Assembly: GCF_001469895.1 (NCBI RefSeq) | Contig: NZ_LOPY01000009.1 | Span: 62,001-126,000 of the forward strand | Length of the DNA stretch: 64,000 nucleotides | Direction of reading: 5' to 3' | DNA from: Pseudoalteromonas sp. XI10 | GTDB lineage: Bacteria > Pseudomonadota > Gammaproteobacteria > Enterobacterales > Alteromonadaceae | Shown: positions 20,741-29,504 of the stretch, piece by piece | How the letters are laid out: every line of letters starts with the position of its first letter | How positions within the stretch are numbered: position 1 is the stretch's first letter | Notes under the pieces: generated by a model | Database searches by the model: none | What the model saw: only the letters and a program-made list of their open reading frames with translations | Told to the model about the DNA's origin: nothing | Program-made: the position numbers and the translations under genes

Positions 20741-20956
20741 ATACAAAGTGTTGTTCAAGAACCCTATAAATACAAGGCTGCGGGGCGATTTAAAGCAATA
20801 TCAGAAATATCCTAGAACCAGCGCTGTCAAAAGTTTTTTAATTTTAAACACCTAGCAAAAACAGTTAATGAGAATTATTTTGTAACCGACAAACTGCTAC
20901 TTAAAGAGTAGTAAGAAAGTTTGCAGTGCTAAAGCTTCTCCAAATCAACACAGTTG

Positions 20957-22936
20957 CTAATCAACTTTAAACACATTTAGGGCATCGGATGTTCTTTGCT
21001 GTGCATTTTCTAAATCTGTAATTAACTTCTCAAGTAACGCTAACTCGTTTTGAACATCATGCATGTTTGAAGTGATATTTTCGCTTGCTTTGCTCGCTTC
21101 TTCAGCAAGCTGACTTTGCGATTCAATTGCATCAGATACCGTATTTGTTTGGCTACTCACATCAGCAATATTCGCTGTTAAGGTATCTATATTCGATAAC
21201 GCTTGTTCACTATTATCACTGACCATTTGCGTTGAGTCAGAGGTATTTTCCATATACACCTGCAACTGCTGAACCTGCTGTTTTATATCATCAAGTACTG
21301 AAGATATTTCAGATGTAGAGTCTTGGCTACGTGTAGCTAAACCACGAACCTCATCGGCTACAACGGCAAAGCCACGGCCTTGCTCCCCTGCCCGAGCAGC
21401 TTCTATTGCCGCATTCAATGCAAGTAAATTAGTTTGCTCTGCAATGCTCGAAATCGTATCGAGTACAGATTGAATACTGTTTGTTTTAGCACTTAGGGCA
21501 TCTGATTGTTCATGGGCTTGCTGGATTAACTCTGACAACGAGCTAATACTTGCTTTATTCCTACCAATAATTTGTTTAGTACTTGCAGATAGATCATTCG
21601 CCTTAATGGTGTTTTTAGAGCTTTCTTCTGCAGATACTGCTATTTGCTCAATTTGGCTATAAAGCCTAGAGAAATTATCATGCAATGTTGCGGTCGTTGA
21701 ATTAATATTTTCAACACGCTCAGATAGCTCTTTAGCAAATGTGATTAATGACCGAACACTGGATTCGCTGGTGTTATTTGCTTGCTGAACTTGCCTAATT
21801 AAATCGGTAAGCGCATCGACGAGCTCATCAACGCTTCTGGAGATTGCACCAATTTCATCACTAGAATCATCGTTAATTCTCACCGCTAAATCATGGCTGG
21901 TAGCAATAGTGCTAATCACATCTCTAACCCTAGTTACTTTTCTCGCCAGCGACTTAATAACGAATAACCCAAACGCAAAGAACAAACCTATAAGAATAAT
22001 GACAAAGGCACTTGTGGCATAAACCTTAGCATTTGCACTGCTGCGACTTTGCTCAATCAGCGACTCTAAAGCTTGCTGCTTATTTAGAATATGCTTACGG
22101 ACCTTGCCTATTAGCTCAGTGGACTGAGCAAACCAATCTGATGGTGTTGGATAGCTTAAAGATAACTCACCACTTTCTTGATTTAGCTTTTCTACGATGC
22201 TTTTTACATCTTGATAAGTTTGCGAGTTGGTCAATTCTGCTAGCCACTTTTTATCAGCATCACCTGTAAGTGTTAAAGAAAGCAAAAACAAGGTTTCTTC
22301 AATATTGTGAAAATAGCTACTGACTAAGACTTGATTACTCTCAGAAATAGACTTGGAAGATAAGACACCATTCACTTTACCTCTTACTTGCCCAAGCCTT
22401 TCCTTCAATAAAGACATTTCGACTATTGCAAGACCTGAAGCGATTGCCTCACTTTGTTTGACCTGTGAGACTCGTCTGTTGGCAACATCGAGCATAAACT
22501 TGTTTGAATCAGAATAAACCACAAACGCTTGTTTGCCTTGCTTCTTGTCGACATTCTCTCTCAGCTCTGTGATTTTCTTATGTTTTGCTAACACCGCATT
22601 GAATAGTGTTGATGAAACCTTATGCTGTTGAGTGTAACGGGCAAATTTATCAAATGCTTTGTCGACCACTACACGCTGCTGTGCAACACGGTCTTTATTT
22701 TGACTATAGCCAGAGCCAATTAGGCCCGCCGTTAAGCCTCGTTCAACAGCCGTTTCGTGAGCTATCTCATCAATCATTAAAGCTTCACGTATATATACAG
22801 CATCTTTCTCAACTGTGCTTTTTCTAACAAGCGACTCATTGATAACAGTATAAGACGCTGCAAACATCACAACCAAAGCAAAAGCGATAACCGCTGCAAG
22901 CGCCTGTTGAAAACTAATCTTCCTTAAAAGCTGCAT
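20957..22936 (-). CDS. Methyl-accepting chemotaxis protein with NIT-type sensor domain
   Basis: The N-terminal membrane helix (about residues 10-30) is followed by a large periplasmic helical domain that resembles the NIT nitrate/nitrite-sensing family: [17 protein letters not shown] and an [11 protein letters not shown] helix. A second membrane helix lies at about 300-325, then HAMP (about 325-380) and a full cytoplasmic signalling domain whose hairpin tip contains [20 protein letters not shown]. It should signal to CheA/CheW. Ligand specificity cannot be confirmed. It is the last core gene before the genomic island and appears monocistronic. Confidence 0.93.
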   Translation of the reverse strand: MQLLRKISFQQALAAVIAFALVVMFAASYTVINESLVRKSTVEKDAVYIREALMIDEIAHETAVERGLTAGLIGSGYSQNKDRVAQQRVVVDKAFDKFARYTQQHKVSSTLFNAVLAKHKKITELRENVDKKQGKQAFVVYSDSNKFMLDVANRRVSQVKQSEAIASGLAIVEMSLLKERLGQVRGKVNGVLSSKSISESNQVLVSSYFHNIEETLFLLSLTLTGDADKKWLAELTNSQTYQDVKSIVEKLNQESGELSLSYPTPSDWFAQSTELIGKVRKHILNKQQALESLIEQSRSSANAKVYATSAFVIILIGLFFAFGLFVIKSLARKVTRVRDVISTIATSHDLAVRINDDSSDEIGAISRSVDELVDALTDLIRQVQQANNTSESSVRSLITFAKELSERVENINSTTATLHDNFSRLYSQIEQIAVSAEESSKNTIKANDLSASTKQIIGRNKASISSLSELIQQAHEQSDALSAKTNSIQSVLDTISSIAEQTNLLALNAAIEAARAGEQGRGFAVVADEVRGLATRSQDSTSEISSVLDDIKQQVQQLQVYMENTSDSTQMVSDNSEQALSNIDTLTANIADVSSQTNTVSDAIESQSQLAEEASKASENITSNMHDVQNELALLEKLITDLENAQQRTSDALNVFKVD

Positions 22937-23390
22937 AGTTAATAATAAAGTTGTGGAATTAAGGTTCTATAAACTTAGACCAGCTTTTGAATATAGCCAA
23001 TTCGGCCTATCAACTTGCTTTAGGTAAAGCATTAACTTTCGCAAATAAAAAAGCCCCGCTATTGCAGGGCTTCTTAAAAACTAATTACACAGTTCTGCTA
23101 TATCAGCAATTAGAACGGTTTCTCTTAAGAAGGATAGTAATAAGTAATGTAAACTTTGATAATTACCAAATAAAAACAAGAACTTAAATTAGAAACCTAA
23201 TATAAATCAACATATATTTGTAAAATTTCCTGTAAAGTTACAACCTATTTTAAACTTATTTAGGACAATAATTGAGCGTATGCGGACACTAATTTATCTT
23301 AAGAAGGCAAAACTCTTTATGGCGAGCAAGGAAGCAATTTAGTGTCTAGACTCGGTACAGTTAGAGCATTTAAGTCTCTATATTGATAAC
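22937..23390. other. Intergenic region at the left edge of the genomic island
   Basis: About 450 bp without a convincing gene. The first ~80 bp should hold the chemoreceptor promoter. A minus-strand terminator lies at 23044-23073. The rest is A+T-rich and has no tRNA or other integration target that I can recognise. The left boundary of the island probably lies here, between the terminator and the methyltransferase gene, but no att repeat was identified. Confidence 0.5.
23044..23073 (-). terminator. Rho-independent terminator, minus strand
   Basis: Read leftward, AGCCCTGC-AATA-GCGGGGCT forms an 8-bp stem (one G-T pair) followed by six T. It is 320 bp beyond the methyltransferase stop codon and would stop leftward transcripts from the island before they enter the chemoreceptor gene. 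It may be a core terminator left from before the insertion. Confidence 0.75.
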
Positions 23391-24278
23391 TTAAGCCTGA
23401 AGACGCTTTACTTTTTTTAGTTCTTTTAGTGATATGTTTGGATTTAGAGGACTCTTATTAAGCCTTGGTGAGTAGATTATCACTTCACTTCCTTTCCTTT
23501 TGACTTGAGCTGTATAAGTTAAATCAAAAGATGAAGGCTTGAGATCTCTATAGATTTCATTAATCTCAGGAGCATTATCGTAAGTAACAATCCAAGGACG
23601 ATTTAAAGTTCGAATTACATCACAAAGTTCACAATGGTCATGATGTTCAAAGAAATTTTGATATAACCCTTTTCCTTTTAAATAATAAGGTGGGTCAATA
23701 TTAATTAAACATTTTCCTTCTATTTTTTTAATATCTTCAATCAGAAATTCTCTGGCATCTTTTTTTGTTAATGTAACTTTATCACTAAGTGATGAAATTG
23801 ACTCTATTTGCTGGATTAATTTTTCTTTGTTATATCGACAATCTAATTTGTATTTACCATCTTGGTTTTTTCCTCCCATAACCCCACCTTTAATAATACC
23901 CGAGCGATTAGTGCGATTTAGGAAAAAAGTAGAAAACCCTAAATCCAATATTGAAGAGTCCTCACCACACTCTTGAACTTGCTTTTGCTTAAACCATTCC
24001 TCAATTGTCACTGGGGTATCGATGATACGTTGGGTTAACTCTTCTGTAGAGTGCAGAACGCAATGCCAAAAAGCGTAAATAGAAGGGTTAATATCATTTA
24101 TACATACATGTTTAACTTTATCATTGAGCAACAAATACCAAGCAATGCCAGCACCGCCAGCAAACGGCTCAACGTAAGTACCACCTATCAATTCATTTAT
24201 CTCAAGTGTCTCTAAGACATAAGCGACCAACTTAGTCTTACCACCTGGGTAGCGTAAAGGTGAGTTATAAATAGACAC
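23391..24278 (-). CDS. D12-class DNA adenine-N6 methyltransferase (Dam family)
   Basis: The 295-aa product has the class-alpha order: SAM-binding SPLRYPGGKTKL at the N-terminus, then FAGGAG, and the catalytic DPPY in NIDPPYYLKGKGLY at about residue 195. It differs clearly from the housekeeping dam at 48611-49453. The start is GTG at 24278 with a good AAGGA. It lies 44 bp after the AAA ATPase gene on the same strand. It could protect the element's own DNA or form a modification/restriction-like pair with that ATPase. The recognition site cannot be read from the sequence, although Dam relatives often methylate GATC. Confidence 0.9.
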   Translation of the reverse strand: MSIYNSPLRYPGGKTKLVAYVLETLEINELIGGTYVEPFAGGAGIAWYLLLNDKVKHVCINDINPSIYAFWHCVLHSTEELTQRIIDTPVTIEEWFKQKQVQECGEDSSILDLGFSTFFLNRTNRSGIIKGGVMGGKNQDGKYKLDCRYNKEKLIQQIESISSLSDKVTLTKKDAREFLIEDIKKIEGKCLINIDPPYYLKGKGLYQNFFEHHDHCELCDVIRTLNRPWIVTYDNAPEINEIYRDLKPSSFDLTYTAQVKRKGSEVIIYSPRLNKSPLNPNISLKELKKVKRLQA

Positions 24279-24322
24279 TGTTTTCCTTAGTTAAATTGAA
24301 GATAGTCGCATCGACTATTTTA

Positions 24323-25957
24323 TCATTGACTGCGAACATTGCCCAGATTCCAAAGATGAGGATTTATGCCATTTTCAGTCGCAGTTGCTTTAAAAGCTAT
24401 ATTCAGTGCTCTAAGAAATTTTCTATAGATGGGAGTTTCTCGGTTATTAATCAACCAATGTCGGAATATAAGAATAAAAAAGTCCAAATATTGATTAAAA
24501 AGTTTTTTTGCTTTTTCCCGATCATAAGAGGCAAGCAATGCATTAGCTTTGCTAATTAACTCTTCATTCTGAAGCCAAGTAAAGCTAAACCCTTCCATCT
24601 CAACCTGATGCTGTTCCCAAAAATCTCCTGTTAGTATTGGATCTTCGCTCATCTTTACTAGATGTTTGAATACGATTTGCTCCGGGGAACCTTCTTCTGG
24701 TAAAGATAAAATTCTGCCATCCTTGTTATTAGCAGTGTCCGTTTTATCACCATCTAGTATGCATATTGATTTAAGGGTTGTCTTATTAAGAAACCTGTCT
24801 TTAAAAAGATCTCTTAAGCTATCAGAGCCTAAATTAATATCAACAAGATGAAAGTAATGCTGTATCTTTGCAAAATCACCACAATGTTCAGCCAAATTAT
24901 TAAATATTTCCGTTAATAGAATTCTAGCTTCTGCATCTTCAGTAAAGATAGCTATCTTTTTATCTGAAAGTGCTTCTTTTCGTAACTCACTTTTCAAAAA
25001 CATATTAATGCGGTAGATATCAGGATCTTCCATAAGCCTAACCTTGTTGCCAGCACTATTCGTTAAATACAGAACATTCTGCTTCCTCTTTAAGAGTTTT
25101 TCTAAAAGGTAAAGACTATGGGTAGTGAAGAAAACTTGGATGTTATAATTCAGAGAGTATTCTTCTATAATTGAAACAAGTTTATATTGAAGAGACGGAT
25201 GTAGAGTTGCATCAATTTCGTCTATTAAAAGTGTACTGCCATGCTCCGTCGTTTCAAATAACCATTTCAAACAAGTAAGAGCTGTTAAAATTATGAATAC
25301 ATTGTCTTCACCCGCTGAAATTGTATTTGAATCAATTCCCTCATGTGTTGTAGTGAAATTACTTCTAACTTTTATATCATTTGTTTTTTCAGTACCTAAA
25401 TTATCAATATTAATACCTATTAGTTTACTATACAGTTCAACCAATTCTTCTTGATATTGACTTGGCAAGTTATTCTTAATATTTTTTGTACTATCTTCTA
25501 ATTCCCCAACTGGCACTATTCTGGTTAAACCTAGATATATTACAGCTCTCTCTTCCAAACTTTGTTTTTGTCCTTGGGGATATGTCGGAATTAACCTATA
25601 TCTACTCTCACCTTGTTTTGCATTATGTCTTCTAAAATCACATTCATAATCATCATATTTTACAGTGTAAAGTTTACCTTTTATCCCTTTAGCTGGGTCG
25701 TTGTACTGTTTGTCGCCTTTCGTTAGTGACTCAATTTTAGGGTTTACTGTTTGATTAATATTTTTAATAACATTAAGAAGTTTAGTATCTACATTTGGAT
25801 TAGTTTGCTTAATTCTTTGATAGGAATTACCAATAATATGTAAAATAGAACTTTTACATGTCCCATTTTCCCCCGATATTGCATTGACTCCACTTGTGAA
25901 TTTTAGCTCTAATTCCTGTAGCTTCCTGTAATGGGTGAAGTTAATACCGTTTATCAT
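24323..25957 (-). CDS. AAA/SMC-like ATPase with TOPRIM-like C-terminal region (OLD-like)
   Basis: The N-terminus is an ABC-type ATPase head: MINGINFTHYRKLQELEL leads to Walker A GENGTCKSS (about residue 30), an ABC-signature-like ISAGEDN (about 215) and Walker B TLLIDEIDATLHP (about 250), then a D-loop and a His switch in FFTTHS. After about residue 330 comes a second domain with FTEDAEARILL and CILDGDKTD, which fit the Glu and DxD positions of TOPRIM nucleases in the OLD family. OLD-type proteins act as nucleases in phage defence (OLD itself, GajA). The pairing with a methyltransferase suggests a defence unit, but this combination is inferred, not a system I can name. Confidence 0.78.
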   Translation of the reverse strand: MINGINFTHYRKLQELELKFTSGVNAISGENGTCKSSILHIIGNSYQRIKQTNPNVDTKLLNVIKNINQTVNPKIESLTKGDKQYNDPAKGIKGKLYTVKYDDYECDFRRHNAKQGESRYRLIPTYPQGQKQSLEERAVIYLGLTRIVPVGELEDSTKNIKNNLPSQYQEELVELYSKLIGINIDNLGTEKTNDIKVRSNFTTTHEGIDSNTISAGEDNVFIILTALTCLKWLFETTEHGSTLLIDEIDATLHPSLQYKLVSIIEEYSLNYNIQVFFTTHSLYLLEKLLKRKQNVLYLTNSAGNKVRLMEDPDIYRINMFLKSELRKEALSDKKIAIFTEDAEARILLTEIFNNLAEHCGDFAKIQHYFHLVDINLGSDSLRDLFKDRFLNKTTLKSICILDGDKTDTANNKDGRILSLPEEGSPEQIVFKHLVKMSEDPILTGDFWEQHQVEMEGFSFTWLQNEELISKANALLASYDREKAKKLFNQYLDFFILIFRHWLINNRETPIYRKFLRALNIAFKATATENGINPHLWNLGNVRSQ

Positions 25958-26098
25958 ATTATTGAAGTCCTATTCCTAACTTATTTTTATGGATGTAGAT
26001 TTAACTGTTAATTTACACAAACACTCATTAAGATTCCATATCGAAGAGGTAAAAGCCTATTTGATAACCTTCATTAATCTTATGAACTTCTTTACATT

Positions 26099-26659
26099 TT
26101 ATCGCAAAGTGTATGCTTTAAGGGATTTATTTAATGTTGGCCTGCTTACATCAAAATGCTTTGCCACTTCTGCTTTGGTCATATCTGGATCAAGCAGCAT
26201 GGCTTGTGCCTTCTTGATATCAGAAGCAGTTAGCTTTTGTTTTCTGCCACCTTTACGGCCTCTAGCTCTTGCAGCTTCTAAACCTGCCTTAGTTCGCTCT
26301 GATATTAGCCTACGCTCAAATTGAGCAATAGAGCCAATCATGTGAAACGCTAATTCGCCAACAGCAGTTCTGGTATCAATGTTTTCATTAAGACTAATAA
26401 ACTGCACTTGCTCAGAATTAAAACCATCAAGTAGTTCGATTAAGTCCTTCAGGCTTCGCCCAAGTCTATCAAGGCGTTGCACTATAACAACATCATCAGC
26501 TCTTATCGTATCAATCATACGTTCAAGTTCCGGGCGTTGTTTTGATTTTCCACTACATTTTTCTTGAAAAATTCGCTCACAACCTGCCGCCTTCAAAGCA
26601 TCTAACTGAGCGCTTTCAGATTGTTCGTCAGTGCTTACTCTTGCATAGCCGATTTTCAT
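26099..26659 (-). CDS. Serine recombinase, resolvase/invertase family
   Basis: The small serine recombinase begins MKIGYARVSTDEQSESAQ with the catalytic serine at residue 9. It has RLDRLGRSLKDL and the conserved ERTKAGLEAARARGRKGGR hinge, then a C-terminal helix-turn-helix (about 140-183, with VAKHFDVSRPTLNKSL). Its 186 aa match Pin/Gin invertases and Tn3-type resolvases. No inverted pair of crossover sites flanking a switchable segment was found, so a role in resolving cointegrates or in element stability is more likely than inversion. AGGA precedes the ATG. Confidence 0.92.
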   Translation of the reverse strand: MKIGYARVSTDEQSESAQLDALKAAGCERIFQEKCSGKSKQRPELERMIDTIRADDVVIVQRLDRLGRSLKDLIELLDGFNSEQVQFISLNENIDTRTAVGELAFHMIGSIAQFERRLISERTKAGLEAARARGRKGGRKQKLTASDIKKAQAMLLDPDMTKAEVAKHFDVSRPTLNKSLKAYTLR

Positions 26660-26683
26660 CGAAATCCTAAAATAAAGGTAGGT

Positions 26684-26706
26684 TTACTTTACATAGATTA
26701 CTTTAC
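26684..26706. repeat. Short direct repeat upstream of the resolvase gene
   Basis: TTACTTTAC occurs twice, 14 bp apart, 25-47 bp upstream of the resolvase start, near GGTTTAC and GTTTACC. Small serine recombinases often bind sites just upstream of their own gene, so this may be a recombination (res-like) or operator site. The evidence is only the repeat itself. Confidence 0.35.
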
Positions 26707-26799
26707 GGGTTGTTTACCTTAAAACAAGCAAATTATAGTATTGGGTGTGTAGTTGGCTGGGTGCAAATAAAACGGTCATTTTATTTACACTGCTTTTGC

Positions 26800-27207
26800 T
26801 TAGTTATTTAGTTTTTCCGGTAATGGCTGATTGAGTTGAGCCAACTTCATACCATGGATGTGTGCGTTGTACTGCCAGACCAAGAACTGTTCTAACAACC
26901 TATCATTTTCCTTATTGAGGCGTTGATTCTCCCTTTCCAACTTTTCTATCTTTACAGCAGCTACAGCCAGTGAGCTTGGTAACGCTCTCTTCTTTCTAGG
27001 CTTTTTACCTGATGCATGCTTCTTTACACTCTTATACGCCTCTTTGATTCGTGAATATTTTTGTAAAGTTTGTCTTGTATGACTGATATCTAATGAGCTG
27101 TGGAGTTCTTTACATAATTTGTCCCACGTCAGCCTTACGGTAAGATCCCACTCATCTAAGTGTTCAACAATATTCTTAATATCACCATCAGTAAGATGCT
27201 TAGCCAT
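26800..27207 (-). CDS. Small basic coiled-coil protein of the recombinase operon (TnpC-like)
   Basis: The 135-aa product is the last gene of the four-gene recombinase operon, starting 2 bp after the 764-aa recombinase stop. It has an N-terminal helical part that may bind DNA (residues ~20-60), a basic patch KKHASGKKPRKKRA and a leucine-rich coiled coil (about 85-112, with KIEKLERENQRLNKEN). The layout (recombinases followed by a short coiled-coil protein) recalls TnpC of Tn554, an accessory factor for transposition. Homology is a judgement by eye. It may equally correspond to an accessory member of a Gamma-Mobile-Trio-like module. Confidence 0.6.
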   Translation of the reverse strand: MAKHLTDGDIKNIVEHLDEWDLTVRLTWDKLCKELHSSLDISHTRQTLQKYSRIKEAYKSVKKHASGKKPRKKRALPSSLAVAAVKIEKLERENQRLNKENDRLLEQFLVWQYNAHIHGMKLAQLNQPLPEKLNN

Positions 27208-27209
27208 GC

Positions 27210-29504
27210 TTATAGATCATCCAATATGAAATCATTAAACTTCAGCTCATCATTTGGGTCATTCTCTTGCTCCCCTGTTTTTTGTGATGATTTTTCAGAT
27301 AACATTTCTTCAACGCTTATGAGCTCTACAGCAGCTACTTCTTCTTGGGCAGCAAGCAGTCTTTTAAAATTTTCAATTTTAGGAAGCCGCTTTTTACCGT
27401 TTGCATCTAGAGCTCTATCTAGATGAGAAATGTCCTCAACATCGGATAGTTTGATTCTATCCCCACTCTTGACGCTCGGGTCTTTTAGCCACTTTATTAG
27501 TTCTTCACATCTTGTAACTGTTATAAGCCTTCTTTCATACCATTGCAAAGCACCATTAACATTTTCATCAACAGCTTTTTTATCTCCTTTCAGCAGAACT
27601 CTTTCTCGTTTTAGCTTTGCCTCAAGGCGTGCCAACTTCTCTTTATTGCCTTTTTCACAGATATGTTCATTACAATTGATACAATCTCGGTGCTTGAGGC
27701 ATGGTTGATCAATATACGAATGCTTACACTCTCCAAATTCAGTAACATGAATTGCAAGGCTTGTAAGGGTATTATACTCTTGTAAAGTTCTACTATCCCC
27801 TCGAGCAATTTGAACTTTGAACAATGCTCTTAATTCATCTGACTTAACAATATTTTGAGAAGACTGCTCTTCTAACCAATCGTGATTATACTCTTCTTCT
27901 GTAGTGTGATCGTAATATCTGTTATGTTTTGGATCAGCCCTCCCGGCCCATTTTGAGCGAAGTGTATCGCTCATGCCATTGACAGAAGCAATTGTATCTA
28001 ACAAGTGTCGAGGTTGATGAGTTCTCAATTCAACACCCTTTATATCATGCCTAACAAACACAGATTGAGTTCCTGTCGATAGCTCTCCTGTAGTCCTATT
28101 TTTTTTCTTTGTAGGTTTTAGATCCTCATTAAGTGTTGTGATATCAGGGATCCATAATTCTGTATAGATAGTGGCTCTTGCTTTATCGTATTGATTTGCA
28201 AAAGCAGCATAGAGAGACTCTGACCATTTAATTTTTACTTTGCCCTTACCTTTTTTAAAAGGAATGTATGGCCAACCAGAGGGCAAATTGTCACGTACAA
28301 TTTTATTCAAATCATTTAACGTCACGACATAATCTTTTCGTTCAATACCTTTTCTTCTTAATAATTGATTACCAGAGGTTTGCGACTGTTTTTTATCAAG
28401 GTGAGAAGTATCTAACCCCAATGCTGCTATAGCTTGATCTTTGGTTAATAACACATTTTCATCTACATTTGGACACAAAGAATGCCTTGGAAAACAGTCA
28501 GACTCTTCAAGTAGTTTTGCAAAGGCTCTTGCTCCATCAGAAAGTTTTTGTAGTCTTGAAACCGCTGTTTTTACAACAAGATTCATAACACTAGGAATCC
28601 ACTTGTTTTCGTGGCCATATCCTTTCCCCGAGAACCAACGGATTCCGATTTGCTCTTCTGTCTGTGCCTCATTCTCTGCCATCTTTGCTTTATCACTAAT
28701 CAATAACTCAGAACCGTCGGCTTGAGGTAGAGTTGCATTACTATGACGGCTGTATTTTGACTCGCTTTTTTTACTACGAATATCGAGGCAATCTGCTTTT
28801 AAATAAAGTGGTTCAGAGCCTCTTTCTGGTGCTGACATTAACAAGCTAAAAGTTGATGTCGTAAAGATATCTCTCTGTGATAATTGCAATACATCTTTGG
28901 AAAATATTTCAGCCATCCCCATTATCGCATCTTCGTCCGGCATCTTATGTTCACGATAAGCTTGACCAGCTTCACCAGTTTGCTCTTTTTTATCCCTAGG
29001 TTTGCTAAAAGGGCTTTTCCAATCAAAGGGTCTGATCATCTTATGCTCTATCAGAAAAACCCTCAAAGTATTGAGTTTTATTGCTGCTTGGTAAGCTGCG
29101 CCTTCACCTAGTTTATTCTTCGCCTCCCGCGCAGCATTATCAAAATCTTTTGGTAGTAGTTTTTCAATATTGACTGTCTGATAGGTCTTTATGCATGCAG
29201 CTTCAATAGATCGTATCGCGTAAAGATGTGCATACATTGAAGCTCCACTTTTAATCTGCTGATATTTGATGTAGGCCTTAGCAAATGGCACTATAGATTC
29301 GTGCAACCTGTTTTCTGTTTCACGATTTTTACTGCCAACACCTAACTTTGTAAAATTCCCAATTTTGGGCCAATAAAATGATTGATAATCCATTTCTTCA
29401 TTTGGTTCGGGAGCCTTTGTAACAAGCTCAACAAAGTCTGTAATATTCTTTCGATACTCATTTTCATGCTTAGGAATGAAAAGCAATATGTTGTCTTCAA
29501 CCAT
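27210..29504 (-). CDS. Large tyrosine recombinase/integrase with Cys-rich segment (TnpB- or GmtZ-like)
   Basis: The catalytic end of a tyrosine recombinase is seen near residues 495-545: LRTHQPRHLLDT gives the H-x-x-R box, then KWAGRADPKHNRYYDHT gives the Trp/Arg and the nucleophilic Tyr region. Downstream, about 595-630, ECKHSYIDQPCLKHRDC with INCNEHIC forms a Cys/His cluster that probably binds zinc, followed by a charged helical tail. The 764-aa size is far above ordinary integrases and resembles the large partner in Tn554-like modules. Its start overlaps the preceding recombinase gene by 8 bp (AAAGGTA site), so the two are coupled. Confidence 0.78.
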   Translation of the reverse strand: MVEDNILLFIPKHENEYRKNITDFVELVTKAPEPNEEMDYQSFYWPKIGNFTKLGVGSKNRETENRLHESIVPFAKAYIKYQQIKSGASMYAHLYAIRSIEAACIKTYQTVNIEKLLPKDFDNAAREAKNKLGEGAAYQAAIKLNTLRVFLIEHKMIRPFDWKSPFSKPRDKKEQTGEAGQAYREHKMPDEDAIMGMAEIFSKDVLQLSQRDIFTTSTFSLLMSAPERGSEPLYLKADCLDIRSKKSESKYSRHSNATLPQADGSELLISDKAKMAENEAQTEEQIGIRWFSGKGYGHENKWIPSVMNLVVKTAVSRLQKLSDGARAFAKLLEESDCFPRHSLCPNVDENVLLTKDQAIAALGLDTSHLDKKQSQTSGNQLLRRKGIERKDYVVTLNDLNKIVRDNLPSGWPYIPFKKGKGKVKIKWSESLYAAFANQYDKARATIYTELWIPDITTLNEDLKPTKKKNRTTGELSTGTQSVFVRHDIKGVELRTHQPRHLLDTIASVNGMSDTLRSKWAGRADPKHNRYYDHTTEEEYNHDWLEEQSSQNIVKSDELRALFKVQIARGDSRTLQEYNTLTSLAIHVTEFGECKHSYIDQPCLKHRDCINCNEHICEKGNKEKLARLEAKLKRERVLLKGDKKAVDENVNGALQWYERRLITVTRCEELIKWLKDPSVKSGDRIKLSDVEDISHLDRALDANGKKRLPKIENFKRLLAAQEEVAAVELISVEEMLSEKSSQKTGEQENDPNDELKFNDFILDDL

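Noticed and set aside
22940..23390. tRNA or tmRNA gene as integration site
   Set aside because: No cloverleaf-like or TTC-containing 3' end sequence was recognised on either strand.
25989..26324. 111-aa rightward frame
   Set aside because: It is the shadow of the resolvase gene on the other strand, which has all family motifs.
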